Assembly (NCBI GenBank): GCA_051652645.1
Contig: JBOFUP010000094.1
Span: forward strand, 112,180 to 176,179
From: UBA7332 sp051652645
GTDB taxonomy: Bacteria; Bacteroidota; Bacteroidia; Bacteroidales; UBA7332
Direction: 5' to 3'
Length of the DNA stretch: 64,000 nt
Shown here: one piece after another, positions 28,487-37,736 of the stretch
Layout of the letters: every line of letters begins with the position of its first letter
Numbering within the stretch: the first letter of the stretch is position 1
Made by a program: the position numbers and the translations under genes
Notes under the pieces: generated by a model
The model's database searches: none
What the model saw: the letters and a program-made list of their open reading frames with translations, nothing else
What the model was told of the DNA's origin: nothing

Positions 28487-29221
28487 ATGAAAATATACCC
28501 ATTCAAAACAGCTGAGGGTACGGCAGATGCTGTAACACAAAAGCTAATTAGCGATCTAGAAATGCACGACTCCAAAGAGTTCAACCTAGCTATATCGGGA
28601 GGATCTACACCGGCACTACTCTTCAAACTTTGGAAGGAGAAGTACAACGGTGAGATTGAGTGGGATAGGATAAACCTATATTGGGTAGATGAGCGTTGCG
28701 TTTCTGAAGAGTCCGTAGACAGTAACTACGGCGAAGCAAAACGTGGATTCATAGATAATCTAAAGGTTAAACCAAAGAATGTTTACCCTATTGATGGCAA
28801 GGCTGAACCATCCAAAGAAGCCGAGAGGTACAACAGACTTCTTAAGAAGAATCTCCCTTGCCACAATGGGTATCCTATTTTCGATATGATAATTCTTGGT
28901 GTGGGAACAGATGGACATACTAGTTCGATATTCCCTGGACAAAAAAGACTTCTGCAATCTCCAAACGCGTATGAAGCGACTACACACCCAGAGAGTGGTC
29001 AAAACCGTATCGCTTTGACTGCTCGTCCAATATATGAGGCTCGGACTTTGATTTTCCACGCAACAGGGAGTTCTAAAGCAAACATCTTCGATGCTATGTT
29101 TGGAAACGACCCTGAGAGTGAAAAACTATACCCAGCAGTGTATATTGCACGTAGAGCCGAGAATGCAGAACTATTCACTGATAAAGAGGCACTATCTCAT
29201 ATGAAGATATCTGCTCTATAA
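28487..29221 (+). CDS. pgl: 6-phosphogluconolactonase (DevB type)
   Basis: 244 residues. Family motifs: LAISGGSTPALLFKLW near residue 36, WVDERCVSEESVDSNYG near 66 and LGVGTDGHTSSIFPG near 139. It hydrolyses the lactone made by Zwf. Last gene of the operon, followed after 20 bp by a terminator. Confidence 0.94.
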   Translation: MKIYPFKTAEGTADAVTQKLISDLEMHDSKEFNLAISGGSTPALLFKLWKEKYNGEIEWDRINLYWVDERCVSEESVDSNYGEAKRGFIDNLKVKPKNVYPIDGKAEPSKEAERYNRLLKKNLPCHNGYPIFDMIILGVGTDGHTSSIFPGQKRLLQSPNAYEATTHPESGQNRIALTARPIYEARTLIFHATGSSKANIFDAMFGNDPESEKLYPAVYIARRAENAELFTDKEALSHMKISAL

Positions 29222-29241
29222 TACTCGAGCCATTGGCTCTT

Positions 29242-29291
29242 AAGAGTGCTGTTTAAAAGCTTTGTCGTATTAGCTTTTAGACAGCACTCTT
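29242..29291 (+). terminator. Terminator of gnd-zwf-pgl
   Basis: Arms AAGAGTGCTGT (29242-29252) and ACAGCACTCTT (29281-29291) pair perfectly, with an inner TAAAAGCT/AGCTTTTA extension and a short loop, followed by CTTGTTCT. Confidence 0.85.
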
Positions 29292-29482
29292 CTTGTTCTA
29301 TGTATTAAGCAAACTTTATTGCCTATTTCTATTATCAATTCACCTCATCCGACAACTAGTAAGTTGAAGGAATAGTGGATTGATAATTATTAATGCATTT
29401 AAAACTATTATATGTTAGGTTGTGTTTAATAATAAGATAGAGTGCAAACAAATGAGTATGCACTAAACATAAACACACAAAC

Positions 29483-32134
29483 ATGAAATTAATTATTCGC
29501 ATTAAGATTCTAATAGTATTACTATTAACATCACAATCGGTATGGGCTGAATCTTTCATTGTAGGTGAACTAAAGTACACTATCGTTGATTCCTCAAAGA
29601 AGGAGGTAGCGGTAGCCATGGCAAGTAATATCATAGGGGAAATAGTTATACCTAAAATGATTGAGCATATGGGTAGTGAATATACTGTCATTGAAATAGC
29701 GAACTCTGGCTTTGCTCACTCCCCCACAATAACCTCTGTTGAAATACCAATTAGTGTGTCTAGAGTTGGAGAAAAATCATTCGAGGGATGTAAATCGCTT
29801 TTAAGCATAAACATACCAAATGGAGTGAATAGAATAGAGAATTCAGCCTTTAAGAACTGCACTTCTATAGAGACAATAAATATAGATCATGGTGTTAACT
29901 CAATAGGAATCTCTGCCTTCGAGGGGTGTACTTCTCTTAGATCAATAGTTATTCCTGAGAGTGTGGAAGCTCTAGGTTCATCCTCTTTTGCGAATTGCAG
30001 CTCTCTTAACTATATCACATTATCCAGTAAGATAATAAGCATAAGATCTCAAACCTTTGCCAATTGTAGTTCGCTTATTTCAATTATCATACCCGATGGC
30101 GTAGATAGAATAGGTACATCGGCATTTTCTTACTGTACATCATTAAAAGAGATAGATCTTCCAAACAGCTTAGCAACAATAGAAAGCTCTGCATTCTATA
30201 AATGTGGTTCTCTTATTAAAATTGACATATCTAGTGGCGTGAAAACAATTGGAAGTGGATCCTTCAGTTATTGCACATCAATAGAGAGTGTATATATTCC
30301 ATCTGAAGTCACACAGATAGGGGGACAAGCTTTCAGTAATTGTAGTAAGCTTAGAGATGTCTTTATAAATATAGAATCTCCACCAACTAATTATTCTAGT
30401 GCAATTTTCAGCAACATACAATCAATAAATCTTCATTTGCCCCCTGGAAGTGAAACATCATACTATAATGATCCCCAATGGCAAGGTTTTGCAAACTATA
30501 TAGCCTTTGGAGATAAAGAGCATCTAAAAAGGAGTATACATATAAATGAGGCTGGCCATTTGAAGGACTTTATATCGGAAAATGAACAACTTAAATGCTA
30601 CTATCTTTCCTTAAGCGGAGAGATAAATGCAGAAGATATTGCTCTAATTAGATATATGTCTGGAAGAGATAAATATGGCAATAAAACTCAAGGCGAATTA
30701 AGATATCTCGACCTTTCTCAGTGCAAGATAGTAACCGGAGGAGGGGACTATTTTAATGGTTACAATACAATGAATGATGAGATATCTCCATTCATGTTTA
30801 AGGATTGTATATTGGTGGGTATTGAACTTCCTCAAACAATACATACTATCAATCATAATGCATTCGAAAACACTAATATAATAGAACTAAAACTCCCCAC
30901 AAGTGTAAAAGAAATACGTCAGAGAGCATTCAACAACCTAGCGCGAGTTGTTGAAATAGCTATTCCTCAAGGAGTAACATCTATCGAAAATTACACTTTC
31001 AGTTCTTGTACATCATTAAAAAGAGTATATATCCCAGATGGTGTTACATCTATTGGTGATAACGCATTTGAAGAGTGTACATCTCTAGATTCTATTGAGA
31101 TCCCAAATAGTGTGACTATGATTGGAAAATATGCATTCGCAGAGTGTGGATCTCTACGAAATGTACAACTTAGCAACTATCTAGAGGAAATACCTAATTA
31201 CTGTTTCATAAATTGTGTGATGCTTGAAACACTGACACTATCTGAGAATATAGTATCAATTGGTGAATTTGCATTTACAAACTGTAGATCATTGAACTCA
31301 TTAACTCTACCATCTAATCTCAAAGAGTTAGGTATTTCTTCATTTTACAACTGTAAATCACTATCAACAATAACACTACCCGATCAGATTAAGGTAGTAC
31401 CAAAACAAATATTCATGGGATGCAGCTCACTAAAAAGTATTCACCTAGGTGAGGATATAGAGTCTATTGACACATATGCCCTCTACGGGGCTAATAATCT
31501 TGAGGAGCTTCACATTAAGAGAAGAGTACCTCCTAAAGCATACGCAAATAGTTTCTCCACATACAAAACCACAAAACTTCATATTCCTGTAGGTTGTATA
31601 CCATTATATCAAAATGCATCTACTTGGTCTCTTTTTGAGAGCATTAAAGGCTTTGATGGCATATTAATAAAAACATCAATAGAGAGTAATATTGGTGGTA
31701 ATATTAAAATAAATGGAATCGAGATTGATAGGATTGAGATTGATCTGGGTGGTGATGTCACATTCGAAATTGTTGCTCAAGATGGATATATTATTAAATC
31801 AGTACTATTAAACAATAAAGATGTTACTTCTGAGCTCTCTGATAACAATACATTAACAATAAACAATGTAAGTATAGATCTAGTATTATCTGTTGAATTT
31901 GACATTTTGAGCTCTAGTGTTGAGATTTGTGACTCAAATATTAAAGTCTTCAAGGGGAATGCTAACACAGTCTTTATACAAGGAACAACTATAGGTGAAA
32001 CAATTTCAATATACAACTCTCTTGGATATAAGGTAATGAGTACTATTTCAACGGGTAACGATAAATCCATTCTTTTGGAGAGAGGATTATATATTATCAC
32101 TATCTCTGGGAAGAGTTACAAAATAGCTATCTAG
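29483..32134 (+). CDS. BspA-like leucine-rich-repeat surface protein with T9SS-like C-terminus
   Basis: 883 residues. A signal peptide (IKILIVLLLTSQSVWA) is followed by two blocks of about 23-residue repeats of the pattern AFxxCxSLxxIxIPxxVxxIGxxAF, the BspA/Treponema type of leucine-rich repeat, at roughly residues 70-310 and 430-680. After these comes a beta-rich repeat-like segment (GGNIKING... region). The last 60 residues (ISIYNSLGYKVMS, then LERGLYIITISGKSYKIAI) look like a type A sorting domain of the type IX secretion system. Such proteins mediate adhesion to host proteins or other bacteria. It stands alone between terminators. Confidence 0.85.
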   Translation: MKLIIRIKILIVLLLTSQSVWAESFIVGELKYTIVDSSKKEVAVAMASNIIGEIVIPKMIEHMGSEYTVIEIANSGFAHSPTITSVEIPISVSRVGEKSFEGCKSLLSINIPNGVNRIENSAFKNCTSIETINIDHGVNSIGISAFEGCTSLRSIVIPESVEALGSSSFANCSSLNYITLSSKIISIRSQTFANCSSLISIIIPDGVDRIGTSAFSYCTSLKEIDLPNSLATIESSAFYKCGSLIKIDISSGVKTIGSGSFSYCTSIESVYIPSEVTQIGGQAFSNCSKLRDVFINIESPPTNYSSAIFSNIQSINLHLPPGSETSYYNDPQWQGFANYIAFGDKEHLKRSIHINEAGHLKDFISENEQLKCYYLSLSGEINAEDIALIRYMSGRDKYGNKTQGELRYLDLSQCKIVTGGGDYFNGYNTMNDEISPFMFKDCILVGIELPQTIHTINHNAFENTNIIELKLPTSVKEIRQRAFNNLARVVEIAIPQGVTSIENYTFSSCTSLKRVYIPDGVTSIGDNAFEECTSLDSIEIPNSVTMIGKYAFAECGSLRNVQLSNYLEEIPNYCFINCVMLETLTLSENIVSIGEFAFTNCRSLNSLTLPSNLKELGISSFYNCKSLSTITLPDQIKVVPKQIFMGCSSLKSIHLGEDIESIDTYALYGANNLEELHIKRRVPPKAYANSFSTYKTTKLHIPVGCIPLYQNASTWSLFESIKGFDGILIKTSIESNIGGNIKINGIEIDRIEIDLGGDVTFEIVAQDGYIIKSVLLNNKDVTSELSDNNTLTINNVSIDLVLSVEFDILSSSVEICDSNIKVFKGNANTVFIQGTTIGETISIYNSLGYKVMSTISTGNDKSILLERGLYIITISGKSYKIAI

Positions 32135-32159
32135 CTATCCATTAATCACATAGGGAGAC

Positions 32160-32213
32160 TCAAATAGTCCGTCTCACATCTGAGAGAGATCTCATGTGAG
32201 TCGGACTATTTGA
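32160..32213 (+). terminator. Terminator of the BspA-like gene
   Basis: A 20-bp inverted repeat (32160-32179 with 32194-32213) with one mismatch lies 25 bp after the stop codon; the arms contain TCAAATAGTCCG and CGGACTATTTGA. Confidence 0.85.
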
Positions 32214-32275
32214 ATATAATCACATAGTATAATGAGTAAATATAATTGGGATAATAGTTAATAATTACTTTATAC

Positions 32276-32283
32276 TATATTTG
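32276..32283 (+). promoter_or_regulatory. Candidate -7 box for the helicase gene
   Basis: TATATTTG matches TAnnTTTG 29 bp upstream of the helicase ATG. No TTTG at the usual distance was found, so this is a weak call. Confidence 0.4.
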
Positions 32284-32311
32284 TCAATTCACATCAAAAA
32301 CCTTTTTAAAC

Positions 32312-35300
32312 ATGCTCAAAGAGGGGATATACGAACATATCATTGATAATATAATTGATAAAGCCATTCAACAAGCCAAAGATAAAGCGATGCACTGTAT
32401 TAAGCAAAAAGTAGACAGTGCTGAGTCGCCACATATATTGGCAAAATATATTGCCAATGCACTTCAAAAAAAACTTGAAGAGATTGACAGTGAAGAGGAT
32501 CGTATCTCTGTGGTTAATAAAGTATTAAGAGAGGCTGGAATAGACAACCGCATTGACATACAAGAATCCACCTCTCTCTTATCTGAAGTAGTAGGTAGGG
32601 AGAAGTCTATTCTACAGAGAGAAAGCGGATCCCAAACAGTAAGACCTCTCTCTGGGTTTAGGGTGAGTAATCTATTTACTGGAGGAAGTAGTACCCTCTC
32701 TTTAGGAGAGGAGATACGTCGTGAGATTGCTAGTGCTGATGAGATATACTTCATCGTATCATTTCTTAAACTATCTGGAGTAAGAATTCTTATGGATGAT
32801 TTAAGACGTTTTTGTGCAGAGCAAGGTAAGCGACTAAGAGTGATAACAACAACCTATTGTGGGGCAACCGAAGCGAAAGCACTAGAGCAATTGAGCTCAT
32901 TACCTAACTGTGAGATAAAAATCTCCTATAATAGTAATATTGAACGACTACACGCCAAGGCCTATATGTTCGTTAGAAACTCTGGCATTAATAGTGCATA
33001 TATTGGCTCTTCCAATTTATCAAAGTCTGCACAGACAGATGGCTTGGAGTGGAATATGAGAGTTACAAGCATAGAGAATCCTCACATAATTAAAAGTGCA
33101 TTAGCAACATTTGATATGTATTGGAATAGTATCAATTTTGAATCATTTAATTTAGGTGGAATAGATAAGTTCAGAAGAGAGCTACAAAGAAACAGTTTCA
33201 GAGAAATAGGTAAAGGAGATATATACAGACTATTTACAATACTACCCCATCAAAAGGAGATACTCGAAAAACTACGAGTTGAGCGTGAGGAGAATAATAG
33301 GTATAGAAACCTTATAGTTGCCGCAACAGGAACGGGCAAAACCGCTATCTCAGCGTTTGATTATCAAACATTCAGACGAAATAACCCTAGAGCTAGAGTA
33401 CTATTTACTGCACATAGAGAAGAGATTCTGAACCAAGCACTTTCAACCTATAGGAGTGTCATTGGCGATTCAAATTTTGGATCGCTTTGGGTTGGACGTA
33501 ATTCTCCCAGAGATGAAAGTGACTATGAGCACCTATTTGTATCTATAGCAATGTTCAACTCAAGATATGAGGATATATTCTCGCAATTAAGTAGGGACTA
33601 CTATGACTTTATAGTTATTGATGAAGCACACCACAGTCAAGCAGATAGCTATCGTAGGCTTTTTGATCATTTTGAACCCAAGATTCTCATAGGACTGACC
33701 GCAACACCTGAGAGAATGGATGGCAGAGATCTAAGGCCAGACTTTTGCGGAACTATAGGAGCAGAAATAAGATTACCACAAGCTCTCCAAGCTGGGCTAC
33801 TGACTCCATTTCAATATCTATGCGTAAGTGACAACACCAACCTCAGTGATGACACCTTGTGGAGTGGTCAAAGATATAATATTGATAGATTAGCCGACAG
33901 ACTATGCTGCAAATCTCGTGCGGAAAACATTGTTAATGCAATACGTAAATATATAGCTGATGAGTACAACTGCTGTGCTCTATGCTTCTGCGTGAATAAA
34001 CGTCATGCTGATTTTATGTCTAAAGAACTTAACAAACGAGGATTTAAAGCAGAGAGCCTAACCTCTGACACCTCATCAGAAAGCAGAAGAGAGGTTGTAA
34101 GTAAACTAAGAGAAGGAAGATTAAACTACCTATGTGTTGTTGACATATTCAATGAGGGAGTAGATATACCAGAAGTCGATAGCGTTCTTTTTCTTCGCCC
34201 AACGGAGAGTTTAACTATCTTCCTTCAGCAACTAGGTCGCGGACTACGCCTATCGGATAAGAAGAGTGAGCTGACTGTTCTTGACTTCGTTTCTCAAGTA
34301 AATAATAAGTATGACTATTCGAGTAAGTTCCGCGCACTTACAACAAAACCAGAGCGAAGCATTGAAAAGCAGATAAAAGAGGGATTTACTCTCCTTCCTC
34401 ATGGTTGCTCAATTGTGATGGAAAAACTAGCTCGCAAATATATCTTGGACAATATATCAAAGGCTATATATAACAAAAAAAGAATTGTAAGAGAGATAAA
34501 CAGCTATAGTAATGAGTTACCAACTATCTCAAAATTCATATCTAATAATGGTCAAGATATACGAATACTTTATCAAAGAGGAAACTGCTGGACATCCCTA
34601 AAGAGAGAAGCCGGACGAATTGATTATATGGATAATGATGTTACTAAACTCTTAACCAAAGGAATGTCTAGATTATTGCACCACAATTCATCTGCATTTC
34701 TACACTTCGTAAAGGGATACATAAATGGTAGTATTGATTATAGATCTCCTGAGAATTTAAGATTTGCTTTAATACTATATTATAACCTTTACCAGTCTAC
34801 CATTAGCAAAACTCAATTTAATACAATCTATGATGCTTTAGAAATACTTCACAAGAGGGAGTACTATCATTTCATGATCGAACTAGACGAAATAATTGAT
34901 TATCTATTGAACAACTTGAGAATAAAAACTCAAGTAATGGAAGAACAGGTTATACCACAATTGGAGTTATATGGTAGCTACACACGAGAGGAAATATTCA
35001 TCTTAGCTGGTAGACAAACTGAGAATAAAAAAATGCAAGGCTCGGTTACTGGAGTATTCAATTTGGAGGAGTATAACGCTACCCTTCTCTTTGTAACACT
35101 AAACAAATCAGATGAGGAGTTCTCCCCTTCCACTCAATACAACGATTATATTATCAACGAGAACCTTTTCCATTGGCAATCGCAGAACAAAGACTCTCAT
35201 CAGAACAGAGGAGGACAGAAATATATAGAACAGAGCCGTAGTGGTAAGAGAATATTTCTTTTCGTTCGACAAGATAAAAAGGATGCATTCGAGAATACTA

Positions 35301-35416
35301 ACGCATTTCACTGCTTTGGTCTGGTAGAATATCTTAATTCTAATGGAGACCTTCCTATGAATATTACATGGGAAGTTAAGAAACCTATTATGGCACAATA
35401 CCTTAAAGTTATATAA
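32312..35416 (+). CDS. PLD-domain SF2 helicase with DUF3427
   Basis: 1034 residues, three parts. Residues about 110-290 are a phospholipase D-like nuclease domain with RLHAKAYMF and YIGSSNLSKSA (a single HxK motif). Residues about 310-690 are a superfamily 2 helicase: ATGTGKT (Walker A), IDEAHHSQ (DEAH-type motif II), GLTATPERMDG (motif III) and QQLGRGLRL (motif VI). The C-terminal 300 residues match the DUF3427 type seen in this family. Such proteins are thought to act in DNA repair or defence. Its stop overlaps the start of a Nudix gene (ATGA), implying a coupled pair, but a prophage has destroyed that partner. Confidence 0.88.
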   Translation: MLKEGIYEHIIDNIIDKAIQQAKDKAMHCIKQKVDSAESPHILAKYIANALQKKLEEIDSEEDRISVVNKVLREAGIDNRIDIQESTSLLSEVVGREKSILQRESGSQTVRPLSGFRVSNLFTGGSSTLSLGEEIRREIASADEIYFIVSFLKLSGVRILMDDLRRFCAEQGKRLRVITTTYCGATEAKALEQLSSLPNCEIKISYNSNIERLHAKAYMFVRNSGINSAYIGSSNLSKSAQTDGLEWNMRVTSIENPHIIKSALATFDMYWNSINFESFNLGGIDKFRRELQRNSFREIGKGDIYRLFTILPHQKEILEKLRVEREENNRYRNLIVAATGTGKTAISAFDYQTFRRNNPRARVLFTAHREEILNQALSTYRSVIGDSNFGSLWVGRNSPRDESDYEHLFVSIAMFNSRYEDIFSQLSRDYYDFIVIDEAHHSQADSYRRLFDHFEPKILIGLTATPERMDGRDLRPDFCGTIGAEIRLPQALQAGLLTPFQYLCVSDNTNLSDDTLWSGQRYNIDRLADRLCCKSRAENIVNAIRKYIADEYNCCALCFCVNKRHADFMSKELNKRGFKAESLTSDTSSESRREVVSKLREGRLNYLCVVDIFNEGVDIPEVDSVLFLRPTESLTIFLQQLGRGLRLSDKKSELTVLDFVSQVNNKYDYSSKFRALTTKPERSIEKQIKEGFTLLPHGCSIVMEKLARKYILDNISKAIYNKKRIVREINSYSNELPTISKFISNNGQDIRILYQRGNCWTSLKREAGRIDYMDNDVTKLLTKGMSRLLHHNSSAFLHFVKGYINGSIDYRSPENLRFALILYYNLYQSTISKTQFNTIYDALEILHKREYYHFMIELDEIIDYLLNNLRIKTQVMEEQVIPQLELYGSYTREEIFILAGRQTENKKMQGSVTGVFNLEEYNATLLFVTLNKSDEEFSPSTQYNDYIINENLFHWQSQNKDSHQNRGGQKYIEQSRSGKRIFLFVRQDKKDAFENTNAFHCFGLVEYLNSNGDLPMNITWEVKKPIMAQYLKVI

Positions 35417-35487
35417 TGATGAAACATATAGATGTTGTTGCGGCAGTAATTGTCGAAGAGGGTAAATATCTAGCAATGTATAATCAG

Positions 35488-35525
35488 CAAAACGAATTGT
35501 GTCCATTTTCAAAACGAATTGTGTC
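35488..35525 (+). repeat. Tandem transposase-binding-site candidates at the prophage end
   Basis: The 16-mer CAAAACGAATTGTGTC occurs at 35488-35503 and 35510-35525, i.e. 22 bp apart (two helical turns), starting 11 bp from the 5'-TG terminus. This is the layout of R1/R2 sites recognised by MuA-type transposases at Mu ends. Confidence 0.7.
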
Positions 35526-35540
35526 TAAAACTTTTTTTAC

Positions 35541-35584
35541 AACAATGGTTGCAACGCTGTTAATACAGTATTGCAACCATTGTT
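35541..35584. repeat. Inverted repeat at the end of the late operon
   Basis: Perfect 14-bp arms AACAATGGTTGCAA (35541-35554) and TTGCAACCATTGTT (35571-35584), touching the stop codon of the last tail gene. On the minus strand no U-run follows, so it may be a rho-independent terminator variant or a transpososome-related site. Confidence 0.6.
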
Positions 35585-35585
35585 A

Positions 35586-36584
35586 TTATTGAGGGCCCAT
35601 GCCTTGCCTCATCATCACTAGAAGGCTCTCTGACCCACTAGTGTACTCCAAATACAACTGCCTTAGCATCATTCCATCTTTGGCATTAATGCTCCCTACA
35701 GTGAAAGACTTTGAGGATTCAGCACCTGCAACGCAGTCTATGTATCCTATCTGCGTTCTATTATAGGCCGCATTATCTTCCACTATTGCCACAGTCACTC
35801 TCTTATCCACTGACAACACAGACGTTCCTTTAACAGTGAAGTACAGCCTCCCAGATGAATTGACTATCTGAGCATACGATCCATTATTGTAATACATAGA
35901 GTCATCCGACAATATAATACCTTCAATACCCTCAACTCCTCCACCAGGAGATTCGAGAGTGTATACTCTTTCACACTCTATCTGATCAAATACTCTGCAA
36001 CCATAAAATCTTGCAGAGGTAGCTACATCACTTAATCTATGCTGAGTGTCAGTAACGCAATAACCAACCTTAACCTTACTCCCTACAGGCCATGCCACAT
36101 TAGCAAGATTACAATCACCCCACTCTGTAGTATATAAGAATTGCCCTGACGACACATTCTGAAACACAGTACACATGTAGAGCGGAGAGCTGTAGTCTAG
36201 TTGATATATATCATGGAGAGTTACGCTATATGGTAGCTCTTGCATGAATATAGGCTGAAACCCGTTATTATTAGCCTTCAGCAGCTTCTCGGGCCACATT
36301 AATGATACAGGGCTTATTTGAGCTGAATCATAGTTGGCAAAGTACGACAATCGACTATCTTCAGGATAAGACCGCTCATATACGAACGACTCATACAACA
36401 GTGTTGCAACTGGTGATGAAGAAGTGTTGTAAATGAATCTGCTACCACCCGCTACCAGGGGAGAATATTTTGCTAGGATGTTAATATTGTGGCTACGACA
36501 CAAATTATACAAATTCCTTTTGGTTGTCTGCAATATAGCCCTAACGGCATTACGAGATATGTTAGTTTCTGGGATTCTTGCCAT
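35586..36584 (-). CDS. Putative tail/fibre protein (last late gene)
   Basis: 332 residues, no signal peptide. The first part has a basic, helical start (NAVRAILQTTKRNLYNL); the rest is beta-rich and aromatic, with a Gly-rich GGGVEGIEG linker near residue 215. No family recognised. Being the last gene of the tail operon, after the fibre-like gene at 36699, suggests a distal tail or host-contact protein. The 114-bp gap upstream holds three regularly spaced hairpins. Confidence 0.65.
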   Translation of the reverse strand: MARIPETNISRNAVRAILQTTKRNLYNLCRSHNINILAKYSPLVAGGSRFIYNTSSSPVATLLYESFVYERSYPEDSRLSYFANYDSAQISPVSLMWPEKLLKANNNGFQPIFMQELPYSVTLHDIYQLDYSSPLYMCTVFQNVSSGQFLYTTEWGDCNLANVAWPVGSKVKVGYCVTDTQHRLSDVATSARFYGCRVFDQIECERVYTLESPGGGVEGIEGIILSDDSMYYNNGSYAQIVNSSGRLYFTVKGTSVLSVDKRVTVAIVEDNAAYNRTQIGYIDCVAGAESSKSFTVGSINAKDGMMLRQLYLEYTSGSESLLVMMRQGMGPQ

Positions 36585-36603
36585 ATTAGTTTATTTTACA
36601 CGT

Positions 36604-36683
36604 TGGTCCATGTAGGCTAGGACCATTTAAGCGAGACCCATGTAGGCTAGGGTTACGCAAAAGCACTCCATGTTATCCAGGAG
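36604..36683. repeat. Three hairpins with exact 30-bp period and shared loop
   Basis: Stem/loop units at 36605-36624 (GGTCC..GGACC), 36636-36653 (ACCC..GGGT) and 36666-36683 (CTCC..GGAG). Loops begin at 36610, 36640 and 36670; the first two are ATGTAGGCTA, the third ATGTTATCCA. Stem bases differ between units but stay complementary. They fill the gap between two late tail genes and would be transcribed with them. Confidence 0.8.
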
Positions 36684-36698
36684 ATCTTATTAATGTGT

Positions 36699-37736
36699 TT
36701 ATAATTTAAATCTAGCCATTCTTAGATTAGCTATCAAATCGCCAGCCCTGTTATTGTACTCAATAACTATACTGAATGGAGTGATGTCCCCATACAGATA
36801 CCTAGGTATCCCATATTCTCTATATGCGTCTGAGTTAGCAATTCCAAAGGATGGGTTGTTCACACGAACGCAAATTCCAAAATCCTTATTGTCAAAGTAA
36901 AACTCTCCAGCATGCATCTCCATCTTATTACCCTTTGCCCTCGAGAACGATAGTGTACCTTTGGTTACATTGTGAATGATTCTCGACAGAGCAAACTCCT
37001 TGGAGCTTAGTGCCGAAGATCCATTCATAACGTATTGCCATGATGGTGTTGGTTGCAATTGGCAATTTGTAACAATTGTTGCCAGAGGAACAAACTTATC
37101 TGAGTTATTCTCTTTATTGTCTTGATATTGCCCTAGTGAGACCCACATACGGCTACGCCCTTTTCGATAAGCCCCAACGTAATTCATCCTACTGCCTTGT
37201 TTTATGCGCCTCTTGCGCATAATTACAATACGAGGATCAAGATCAGCTATAGCAGCATATAGGGAGTAGTCATAATCAACGGAGAGATTACTAAACTGTC
37301 TATCTTCAACAGCTTGTATAGGGTGAACTCTAAGGCCTGGTATTACTATTCGGCTGTCTGTAACATTCCCTCCATCAAAGGATATAGCCTTTGATTTATA
37401 CTTTCCTGAGGGTTCATCAAATTGCAGAACATCCAGATGCTTTCTGCCAGTCGTGTCAACGTCAGCAAGATCATTCAATACACCGAGAGCGCCTTCTTCT
37501 TGCTCTCCTTCAGTCGCGAATGCCACAACATCGCCCTTCACCATCAATGTATTATCAACTAGGAAGTGTCCAGACTCTGTTACTGAGTAGGGCATACCTC
37601 CAACTCCAGATCCAGAAGCTCCTGAATCAGACCTATTGGATGAAATTATAGCACCACCAGATCGAATCCTCTTCGAGCGACCTTTGGCAGGAACCTCTTG
37701 AGCCTTCCAATTATACTGTCCACTTAATTCCATCAT
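36699..37736 (-). CDS. Putative tail fibre protein
   Basis: 345 residues. A Ser/Gly-rich stretch (residues 25-50) is followed by VLNDLADVDTTGRK and VLQFDEPSGKYKSK, the 'L.D..DV' type of element common in phage tail fibres, then a beta-rich region with MRKRRIKQGSRMNYVGAYRKGR. Its 5' end overlaps the upstream tail gene by 26 bp, indicating translational coupling. Function is inferred from position and these motifs. Confidence 0.65.
   Translation of the reverse strand: MMELSGQYNWKAQEVPAKGRSKRIRSGGAIISSNRSDSGASGSGVGGMPYSVTESGHFLVDNTLMVKGDVVAFATEGEQEEGALGVLNDLADVDTTGRKHLDVLQFDEPSGKYKSKAISFDGGNVTDSRIVIPGLRVHPIQAVEDRQFSNLSVDYDYSLYAAIADLDPRIVIMRKRRIKQGSRMNYVGAYRKGRSRMWVSLGQYQDNKENNSDKFVPLATIVTNCQLQPTPSWQYVMNGSSALSSKEFALSRIIHNVTKGTLSFSRAKGNKMEMHAGEFYFDNKDFGICVRVNNPSFGIANSDAYREYGIPRYLYGDITPFSIVIEYNNRAGDLIANLRMARFKL

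Larger units (their letters stand above)
35416..35592 (+). pseudogene. Nudix (MutT-like) gene interrupted by the prophage
   Basis: The frame starts at the ATG overlapping the helicase stop and reads MMKHIDVVAAVIVEEGKYLAM, the N-terminal strand of (deoxy)nucleoside triphosphate pyrophosphohydrolases. After codon 20 the sequence changes to the prophage end, and the chimeric frame ends at 35592 without a Nudix box. Host sequence ends at about 35476; the remainder should lie beyond the far end of the prophage. The gene is presumably inactive. Confidence 0.8.

Noticed and set aside
36604..36683. Possible mini CRISPR array (30-bp spacing)
   Set aside because: Only three units, stems differ between units, no constant full-length repeat with unique spacers, and no cas genes nearby.
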